Notes under the pieces: generated by a model | Told to the model about the DNA's origin: nothing | Seen by the model: the letters and a program-made list of their open reading frames with translations, nothing else | The model's database searches: none | Translations under genes and position numbers: made by a program | DNA from: CAYSDL01 sp964429875 | Lineage (GTDB): Bacteria > Fidelibacterota > Marinisomatia > SCGC-AAA003-L08 > D37C17 | DNA: 19,351 bases | Reading direction: 5' to 3' | Assembly: GCA_964429875.1 (NCBI GenBank) | Contig: CAYSDL010000025.1 | Span: 1-19,351 of the forward strand | Shown here: in pieces, positions 14,110 to 19,351 of the stretch | How the letters are laid out: the number at the start of each line of letters is the position of its first letter | Numbering within the stretch: position 1 is the stretch's first letter

Positions 14110-16311
14110 ATGGTTGTAAATACCATAAAGCAGATTCTGCCAAATTTTTCAGGTAGTTACCCAAAAGAATTTAATAATATCCTCAATAGATTTCCTCCTG
14201 AATATAAATTTGAAAAAGATGATATAGAAAATCTTTTCCGTGCATATGAATTTGGAAAAAAGGCACATCATGGACAAAAACGAAGTTCTGGCCAAAAATA
14301 TTTCAATCATTGTATAGAAGTGAGTTTGCAATTAATAGATTGGGATATGGATATAAATACAGTCATAGCTGGGATGTTACATGATACAATTGAAGATACT
14401 GATGTAACAAAAAAAATATTAATTAAAGAGTTTGGTGAAGATGTTGCAAAATTAGTTGATCGTGTTTCAAAACTATCTGGTATAAAGTATAGAGACAGTC
14501 ATCATAAACAAGCTGTTAATTTCATGAAAATGTTTTTATCAATATCTAAAGATCTAAGAGTTATAATTATAAAATTTGCAGATAGATTGCATAATATGAA
14601 AACAATTAAATATCTATCTAAGGATAAACAAAATAGAATTGCCATAGAAACAAGAGATTTGTATGCTCCCTTAGCTCATAGATTGGGGATGAATAAATTA
14701 AAAATGTCTTATGAAGATTTAACATTTGAAATAATTGATAATGAAAATTATAATAAAATAAAGAGAAAAGTAAAAGCAACAAATAAACAAAGAGTAAAGT
14801 ATATTGATGATTTTATAAAATCTATTAATGATGAACTAAATAAATATGAAATTAAAGCTGATGTTTTTGGTAGAGCAAAACATTACTATTCAATTTTTAA
14901 TAAAATGAACAATCAGATTCTTGCTTTTAAAGAACTCTATGATTTATTAGCTGTTAGAATTGTAGTTGATAAAGTAGATCAATGCTATTCTATCCTAGGC
15001 ATTATTCACCAATTATATACACCTGTTCAAAATAAATTTAAAGATTACATTGCAACACCTAAAAGTAATGGGTACCAATCTATTCATACTACAGTATTTT
15101 CATCTAAGGGTGAAATGATGGAAATACAAATTAGAACAAAAGAATTAGATGAATTAGCAGAAATAGGTGTTGCGGCTCATTGGAAATATAAAGAAAAAAA
15201 CAAAACAGACAAAACTAGAGATATTGATAAGCACATTAAATGGTTAAGAGAATTAGTTGATAATTTACAAAATGATTCACGTGATTCAGACGAGATGTTT
15301 GAATTGTTGAAAATAGATTTATTTCAAGATGAAATATTTATTTTCACTCCAAATGGAGATGTACATCAACTTAAAAAAGATTCTACTCCTATTGATTTTG
15401 CTTTTTCAATTCATTCTGAAATTGGTTTCAAATGTACAGGAGCTAAAATTAATGGAAAAATAGTAACTCTTAATACAAAACTTAAAAATGGTGATAGAGT
15501 TGAGATTATTACGTCTGAAAAACATACCCCAAATCATGCATGGTTGAAAATTGCTCAAACAACAAAAGCAAAAACACATATAAAAAGATATCTTAAAAGA
15601 GAAGAAGAAAAAATTAGCATTGAATTGGGAAAAGAAATTTTAGAAAAAACTTTACGTAGATTAAAAAAACTTAAATTAATGAAGGGTATTATTGATAAAC
15701 CAGAAAATTTAGGGTTTAATAGTGTCGATTTAATATATAAAGAATTAGCAAAAGGAAAAATAACAACTCGTGATATTTTAGAAAAATATGACATATCTAT
15801 TGATGATAAAGAATTAGATAAAAATTTAGAGAGTGAATCAATCACTCAAAAATTCATTAACCGTGCACGAGGAATTGCTAAAGGTGTAAAGGTCGGGGGA
15901 GTATCTAACACCTTGATTTATTTTCCCAAGTGTTGCAACCCGATTCCTGGAGATAATATTATTGGATATATAACTAGAGGGAAGGGTGTAACAATCCATC
16001 GAAGTAATTGTACTAATGTTAAATTTGAAAAACTTAAGGATCGTTTTATAGATGTAGAATGGGAAGTTTCAAAATTTTCATCGTTTCTAGTAAGACTTAA
16101 AATAACTTTTGAGGATAGAAAGCACTTGTTAAATGATCTAACTGATTCTACTTCATCTATGGATATTAATATAAAAAGTGTTGATATTAAAGCAGTTGAT
16201 GGTTTTGCTATCTGTTTAATGATAGTAGAGATAAAGGATATATCAGAATTAGATAAGTTGAAAAATGCAATTAAAAAGACTGTAAATCCAACCAGTATTG
16301 AAAGGGTTTGA
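14110..16311 (+). CDS. Bifunctional (p)ppGpp synthetase/hydrolase (Rel/SpoT family)
   Basis: The 733-residue protein makes and degrades the alarmone (p)ppGpp, controlling growth in starvation. The hydrolase domain is intact: H67, HDTIED at 91-96 and FADRLHNMKT at 156-165; RelA-type synthetase-only enzymes lose this metal site. The synthetase domain has GRAKHYYSIFNKM (254-266), YDLLAVRI with D278, KDYIATPKSNGYQSIHTTVF (311-330) and EIQIRT with E338. The motif that separates Rel/SpoT from RelA is usually RxKD against ExDD; here it is KFKD (309-312), a conservative change fitting a bifunctional enzyme. A TGS domain follows (about 405-470), then the regulatory Cys-rich region (KCCNPIPGD, 607-615) and a C-terminal ACT domain (about 660-733). 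The gene follows dnaB by 3 bases and precedes the HU-type gene by 2. 'rel' or 'spoT' would be a choice of nomenclature, so no symbol is given. Confidence 0.96.
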   Translation: MVVNTIKQILPNFSGSYPKEFNNILNRFPPEYKFEKDDIENLFRAYEFGKKAHHGQKRSSGQKYFNHCIEVSLQLIDWDMDINTVIAGMLHDTIEDTDVTKKILIKEFGEDVAKLVDRVSKLSGIKYRDSHHKQAVNFMKMFLSISKDLRVIIIKFADRLHNMKTIKYLSKDKQNRIAIETRDLYAPLAHRLGMNKLKMSYEDLTFEIIDNENYNKIKRKVKATNKQRVKYIDDFIKSINDELNKYEIKADVFGRAKHYYSIFNKMNNQILAFKELYDLLAVRIVVDKVDQCYSILGIIHQLYTPVQNKFKDYIATPKSNGYQSIHTTVFSSKGEMMEIQIRTKELDELAEIGVAAHWKYKEKNKTDKTRDIDKHIKWLRELVDNLQNDSRDSDEMFELLKIDLFQDEIFIFTPNGDVHQLKKDSTPIDFAFSIHSEIGFKCTGAKINGKIVTLNTKLKNGDRVEIITSEKHTPNHAWLKIAQTTKAKTHIKRYLKREEEKISIELGKEILEKTLRRLKKLKLMKGIIDKPENLGFNSVDLIYKELAKGKITTRDILEKYDISIDDKELDKNLESESITQKFINRARGIAKGVKVGGVSNTLIYFPKCCNPIPGDNIIGYITRGKGVTIHRSNCTNVKFEKLKDRFIDVEWEVSKFSSFLVRLKITFEDRKHLLNDLTDSTSSMDINIKSVDIKAVDGFAICLMIVEIKDISELDKLKNAIKKTVNPTSIERV

Positions 16312-16313
16312 AA

Positions 16314-16631
16314 ATGAAGAAAATTTCTTATACACGAAAAGATATTGCTAGGAGAGCATCATTTAAATTAAATATGTCTAATGAACAAACAAGATTATTT
16401 ATAGATTGTTTTTTTGATGTTATAAGAGATATGATAATTGAACCAGAAGAAAATATTCACATTGAGATTAGAAATTTTGGAGTTTTTGATGTCTTTCCAA
16501 CAAAATCACGACAAAATGCTAGGAACCCAAAAACAAAAGAAAAAGTTGTTATCCCTCCTAGAAAAAAAGTTGTATTTAAACCGAGCAAAAGAATAAAAAA
16601 TGAACTATACAAAAGCAAAAAATTCAACTAG
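16314..16631 (+). CDS. HU/IHF family DNA-binding protein
   Basis: The 105-residue product belongs to the bacterial histone-like family that bends DNA as a dimer. The N-terminal helices (YTRKDIARRASFKLN; ETRLFIDCF-type stretch) lead to the beta saddle and DNA-binding arm IRNFGVFDVFPTKSRQNARNP (about 48-68, quoted in parts), where RNP includes the proline that inserts between base pairs. PPRKKVVFKPSK follows. A short basic tail of about 12 residues extends beyond the usual 90-95. I place the start at the ATG at 16314, 2 bases after the rel stop, with AAAGGG at 16301-16306 as ribosome-binding site; a TTG at 16308 would add two residues. Whether it acts as an HU homodimer or IHF-like subunit cannot be told from one sequence. 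It overlaps ruvX by 32 bases. Confidence 0.92.
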   Translation: MKKISYTRKDIARRASFKLNMSNEQTRLFIDCFFDVIRDMIIEPEENIHIEIRNFGVFDVFPTKSRQNARNPKTKEKVVIPPRKKVVFKPSKRIKNELYKSKKFN

Positions 16632-17046
16632 AATATTAGCTCTTGATTATGGAGAGAAAAGGATTGGTCTTGCTGTTTCTGATTTAATGCAAATAATTGC
16701 TAAACCATTTCAAACTTTATCAAATACTTCAAATAATAAAATTTTTAATCAATTAAAAATAATTATTAAAGAAAAATCTGTAGAAAAAATAGTTGTAGGT
16801 TTGCCTATTACATTAAATAATAAAGAGTCTATTCAAACGAAAATTGTTAATAAATTTATTGATCAATTAAAAATAGCTCTTAGCATTCCAATTATTTCAT
16901 ATGATGAGCGTCTTACTTCTCTTGAAGCAAAAAGATCACTAATATCACAAGGCATTAAGACTGGCCATAATAAAGGTGATGTTGATATGACAGCAGCAGC
17001 AATTTTTTTGCAAAATTACTTAGATGAGAACTCGACTATTTCATAA
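16600..17046 (+). CDS. ruvX: RuvX/YqgF family RNase H-fold nuclease (pre-16S rRNA nuclease or Holliday junction resolvase-like)
   Basis: The 148-residue product has the YqgF signatures: ILALDYGEKRIGLAVSD (about 12-28) with the first catalytic Asp, VEKIVVGLPITLN (about 64-76), SYDERLTSLEAKR (about 99-111) with the conserved Glu, and the C-terminal DVDMTAAAIFLQNYL (about 127-141) with the last Asp. The family, renamed YqgF, is best supported as the nuclease that matures the 5' end of 16S rRNA in E. coli; the older resolvase role is less certain. The length is close to the family norm (about 138-150). The ATG at 16600 is the only good start before the first motif, and it lies 32 bases inside the HU-type gene, with no clear ribosome-binding site. 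It overlaps lnt by 23 bases. Confidence 0.95.
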   Translation: MNYTKAKNSTRILALDYGEKRIGLAVSDLMQIIAKPFQTLSNTSNNKIFNQLKIIIKEKSVEKIVVGLPITLNNKESIQTKIVNKFIDQLKIALSIPIISYDERLTSLEAKRSLISQGIKTGHNKGDVDMTAAAIFLQNYLDENSTIS

Positions 17047-18517
17047 TCACTCAATATTAATTTTATTGTCTTCTATATTGATGGGAGTTGCTCAACATCC
17101 ATTAAATTTGGGATTTTTAGCTTGGTTTGGTTTTATCCCTTTTATTCATGTGATATCTAAAAATAATCTAAAAAAATCTATTTTATATTCATTCCTATGG
17201 GGAATTTCATATAATCTAATTGTTGTATTTTGGCTATCACAAAATATTGGCACTTCAAGAATTGCTGCTTTGATCTCAATGATTTTAGCAGTAATAATAT
17301 TAAGTTTTAACTCTGCAATTGTAACATATCTTTGGCATCGTATTAAGAAAAATAATGTATTTGATATATTTTTTATTCCAATTATTTGGGTTAGCGTAGA
17401 GTTTGTTCGTTCGTTTGGAATTTTAGGATTTCCATGGATTAGTCTAGCTAATACTCAAATTGATTATTTTTTCTTAATACAAAATGCAGAGTATGTAGGA
17501 ATATATGGCATTTCATTTTGGATAATTTTATTAAATACTTTTTTATATTATGTTCTATTTTATAATAGAAAATTAAAACTAAAGTTATTATTTCTATCAA
17601 TTTTTATTTTTCCATGGCTTTCTGGTGTATATATTTTATCCCAAATCCAAGAGAGTTCTGTTGATGATTATAAAGTCTCAGTTATTCAACCAAACATTAG
17701 TTTATCTAATAAGAGAGATTATTCTAATAGATTTTTAAATATTGATAATCTAATTAAAAAATCAAAGAAATGTATAAATGAAGGTTCGCAATTAATAGTA
17801 TGGCCAGAATCTGCATTGCCTTATGATAATCTTCAAAACAATAAAACACTAAATTATATAATTGATAATTTATTAACTGATAATGATAGTTATTTATTAA
17901 CTGGAAATGTTATATATGATGAAAAAGGTCATTACAACTCAGCTGTATTAATTGATAAAACAGGTATCGTTAATATTTATAATAAGCGTTTACTTGTGCC
18001 TGTTGCTGAATATGTGCCATTATCAGATTTTTTCCAGAGTTTAAAAGAATTAAATTTCGGTCAAGCTAATTTTTCTAAGGGTGAAAAAGACATTTTGTTT
18101 AATACATATAATCAAAAATTCTCATCTTTAATTTGTTTTGAATCTACATTCCCTCACATTAATAGACGGCATGCAAAAATGGGTGCTGATTATTTTATAT
18201 ATCTTGTTAATGATGGTTGGTATGAAACCGCCCCAGAACCACAACAGCATTTTAGACAATCAATATATAGAGCCATTGAAAATAGAAAAACTGTTATAAG
18301 ATGTGCAAATACTGGAATATCCTCAGTGATATATCCTTCTGGGAAGGTAGTAGAACATTTAGACTTAAATACCTCTGGAAAAATAACTACTTTTATTAAA
18401 AAAACAAATAGGAGTACATTCTATACTAATTATGGGAACGTTTTTGCTATTATTATGTTAATAATTACAGGAGTATTATTTATAAAAACTTTTTCACGAA
18501 ATGAAAAAAACAATTAA
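17024..18517 (+). CDS. lnt: Apolipoprotein N-acyltransferase Lnt
   Basis: Lnt adds the third acyl chain to the N-terminal Cys of lipoproteins in the inner membrane, needed for their sorting to the outer membrane in Gram-negative bacteria. The 497-residue product has several hydrophobic segments in its first 210 residues (about 10-30, 32-46, 52-72, 79-103, 115-130, 160-180, 188-206) and one near the C-terminus (about 451-470). Between them is the periplasmic nitrilase-like domain. The catalytic triad matches E. coli E267, K335 and C387: E262 in VWPESALPY, K321 in IYNKRLLVPVAEYVP and C371 in LICFES. The conserved LVNDGWY and HFRQSIYRAIENRK segments follow. The ATG lies 23 bases inside ruvX. The gene overlaps the next one by 17 bases. 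The assignment is secure; substrate range is not visible. Confidence 0.97.
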   Translation: MRTRLFHNHSILILLSSILMGVAQHPLNLGFLAWFGFIPFIHVISKNNLKKSILYSFLWGISYNLIVVFWLSQNIGTSRIAALISMILAVIILSFNSAIVTYLWHRIKKNNVFDIFFIPIIWVSVEFVRSFGILGFPWISLANTQIDYFFLIQNAEYVGIYGISFWIILLNTFLYYVLFYNRKLKLKLLFLSIFIFPWLSGVYILSQIQESSVDDYKVSVIQPNISLSNKRDYSNRFLNIDNLIKKSKKCINEGSQLIVWPESALPYDNLQNNKTLNYIIDNLLTDNDSYLLTGNVIYDEKGHYNSAVLIDKTGIVNIYNKRLLVPVAEYVPLSDFFQSLKELNFGQANFSKGEKDILFNTYNQKFSSLICFESTFPHINRRHAKMGADYFIYLVNDGWYETAPEPQQHFRQSIYRAIENRKTVIRCANTGISSVIYPSGKVVEHLDLNTSGKITTFIKKTNRSTFYTNYGNVFAIIMLIITGVLFIKTFSRNEKNN

Positions 18518-19145
18518 AATATTATTTATATTTTCTTTTATGACACTATGTATGGGTTCTTCTGTTGTTAAGTCAATGTTTGTCCCTGGATGGGGAGAAA
18601 TGAATGAATATAATATTCTTTCAAAAAAAAATGATATTAGTACTATTGAATATATCAAAAAAAGATCAAATAATTTATTAATTGCTGAAAGTATCGTATG
18701 GTTGGGTTTCATTTTTTCAAATGATTTTAGTAAATCATATAAGAGTGATTATGAAAATTATGGGACATTACATGCAGGAGTGAATTGGTTTAATAAATCT
18801 GACCTTTTTGCTGCGCATGTTGGAAATTATAATAGTACTTCTGAATATAATGATCTTATTAGAATGCTATCTGGTTCATCAGAAGATACTTATAATATTG
18901 AAGATCCTAGCAACCTATGGGATTGGCAAAATAATTCTTCATTGAGAAGACAGTATGATAGCATGAGAAATAAAAGTGAACATTTAGATGAAATAAAAAC
19001 TTTGATGATTGCTGCTTTAGCAATAAATAGAATTGCTTCAGTATTTAATGTTATGGCAATAAGTAGAAAACATGGTGGATCTTTTTCTTTTGATACATAT
19101 GAGGAATCAGATGAAGCAGGATTTAAACTGAATTATAATTTTTAA
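18501..19145 (+). CDS. Small secreted protein of unknown function with a 'PGWG' motif (DUF5683-like)
   Basis: I do not recognise a defined function. The 214-residue product starts with a signal-like segment (KKTIKILFIFSFMTLCMGSS) and then has VKSMFVPGWGEMNEYN (about 23-38). The 'PGWG' beginning recalls the DUF5683 family of small membrane-associated proteins in Bacteroidota and relatives. Two more hydrophobic stretches lie at about 57-72 (LNNLL..SIVWLGFIF type) and 165-187 (LMIAALAINRIASVFNVMAI). The middle (75-160) is polar, rich in Asn, Ser, Asp and Tyr. The C at residue 17 lacks a proper lipobox (small residue before it is absent), so a lipoprotein is doubtful. The gene starts 17 bases inside lnt and ends 49 bases before the tRNA. 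The envelope is the likely place, given the signal segment. Confidence applies to it being a real gene. Confidence 0.75.
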   Translation: MKKTIKILFIFSFMTLCMGSSVVKSMFVPGWGEMNEYNILSKKNDISTIEYIKKRSNNLLIAESIVWLGFIFSNDFSKSYKSDYENYGTLHAGVNWFNKSDLFAAHVGNYNSTSEYNDLIRMLSGSSEDTYNIEDPSNLWDWQNNSSLRRQYDSMRNKSEHLDEIKTLMIAALAINRIASVFNVMAISRKHGGSFSFDTYEESDEAGFKLNYNF

Positions 19146-19194
19146 TTGTTATCTTCAGTTTTATAATTTATAGGATAGATCATTTAATAAATAT
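19146..19194 (+). promoter_or_regulatory. Gap before tRNA-Arg with a -10-like element
   Basis: A perfect TATAAT lies at 19162-19167 and would give a transcript starting near 19174, about 20 bases before the tRNA. The matching -35 region is poor (TTTTTA around 19139-19144 at 17-base spacing). In such AT-rich DNA a single TATAAT can occur by chance, so read-through from the protein genes is the alternative. Confidence 0.3.
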
Positions 19195-19268
19195 GCCCTC
19201 GTAGCTCAGCAGGATAGAGCATCTGCCTTCTAAGCAGAGGGTCACACGTTCGAATCGTGTCGAGGGTA
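19195..19268 (+). tRNA. tRNA-Arg (anticodon UCU)
   Basis: The cloverleaf folds fully. The acceptor stem is GCCCTCG (19195-19201) with CGAGGGT (19261-19267), all paired and with a G-U at position 1-72. The D arm is GCTC...GAGC. The anticodon stem is TCTGC/GCAGA (19222-19226 and 19234-19238) around the loop CTTCTAA, with anticodon TCT at 19229-19231. The T arm is ACACG-TTCGAAT-CGTGT. A73 is the discriminator; the next bases are CA, so CCA is not encoded and must be added by the tRNA nucleotidyltransferase. The variable loop is short, so this is not tRNA-Sec. It reads AGA, the dominant Arg codon in the proteins of this window. Confidence 0.97.
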
Positions 19269-19271
19269 CAG

Positions 19272-19302
19272 AAAACCCCCTTTAAAAAAGGGGGTTTTTT
19301 TT
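19272..19302 (+). terminator. Intrinsic (Rho-independent) terminator after tRNA-Arg
   Basis: AAAACCCCCTTT and AAAGGGGGTTTT form a long stem with a three-base AAA loop: the CCCCCTTT/AAAGGGGG core is at 19276-19294, flanked by four A-T pairs. A run of eight T bases (19295-19302) follows. It begins 3 bases after the tRNA, and the GC core is striking in this AT-rich DNA. The short A-tract before the stem means some termination from the other strand is also possible. Confidence 0.9.
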
Positions 19303-19351
19303 ATTTCAATAAGTATTAAAAGACACATTTCTCGTCATAAATTATTCTTGT
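19303..19351. other. Last 49 bases, no recognised feature
   Basis: AT-rich sequence with no recognisable gene or structure. The next gene may begin outside the window. Confidence 0.5.

Noticed and set aside
15555..15845. Antisense open frame of 96 codons inside the Rel/SpoT gene
   Set aside because: It lies wholly within a conserved gene on the other strand; its Ser/Phe/Leu-rich product is typical of the complement of Lys/Glu-rich coding sequence.
15831..15847. GAGTGA/TCACTC inverted repeat inside the Rel/SpoT gene
   Set aside because: Only six bases per arm with no flanking signal; expected by chance in a gene of this length.
19195..19268. The tRNA as tRNA-Sec linked to selAB
   Set aside because: It has a 7-base acceptor stem, short variable loop and UCU anticodon, so it is an ordinary tRNA-Arg.
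1..19351. Mobile element, prophage, CRISPR array or defence island
   Set aside because: No transposase, integrase, phage structural gene, regularly spaced repeats or recognised defence genes were found. All but a few genes are core functions in common order.

Overview
The window is a dense, strongly AT-rich bacterial chromosome segment, and every gene recognised lies on the plus strand. It holds the 3' end of one gene, nineteen complete protein genes and one tRNA gene. Nothing in it looks mobile, viral or CRISPR-like. The products point to a Gram-negative bacterium: Lnt implies outer-membrane lipoproteins, and there is a secreted outer-membrane beta-barrel candidate. AGA and AAA/ATT-type codons dominate. 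The PorV-like barrel, the 'PGWG' small secreted protein, the AT-rich streamlined style and the mixed use of Shine-Dalgarno sites suggest a member of the FCB group, possibly a marine Marinimicrobia (SAR406)-type genome. That placement is an inference from style and gene content, not a proof.

Region 1 (1-1925) is the classical rpsP - khpA - rimM - trmD - rplS cluster: ribosomal proteins bS16 and bL19, a KH RNA-binding protein, a 30S maturation factor and the tRNA m1G37 methyltransferase. Region 2 (1943-3541) is a GAF plus HD-GYP protein, a probable cyclic-di-GMP phosphodiesterase, with a long insertion inside the HD-GYP domain. Region 3 (3569-6813) is selA-selB, the tRNA-bound selenocysteine synthase and the Sec-specific elongation factor, so the organism very probably makes selenoproteins. 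No selC, selD or selenoprotein gene is visible here. Region 4 (6791-10301) is mutS followed by an overlapping PorV/FadL-like outer-membrane protein gene.

After a 79-base gap, the longest in the window and the best place for a new promoter, Region 5 (10381-16311) carries yicC - gmk - rpoZ - family-4 uracil-DNA glycosylase - dnaB - bifunctional rel/spoT. This mixes guanine nucleotide metabolism, the RNA polymerase omega subunit, DNA replication and repair, and (p)ppGpp signalling. Region 6 (16314-19145) holds an HU/IHF-family protein, ruvX (yqgF), lnt and a small secreted protein of unknown function. A tRNA-Arg(UCU) gene and a strong intrinsic terminator close the gene train at 19195-19302. The last 49 bases contain no recognisable feature.

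Twelve gene junctions overlap, by 4 to 32 bases, so translational coupling and long shared transcripts are likely. I see no clear previously undescribed multi-gene system. The points most worth a second look are the selAB pair inside a housekeeping gene train, the HD-GYP insertion, an RNA-hairpin-like palindrome at the start of rplS, the omega/Rel gene association, and the uncharacterised secreted protein at the end.
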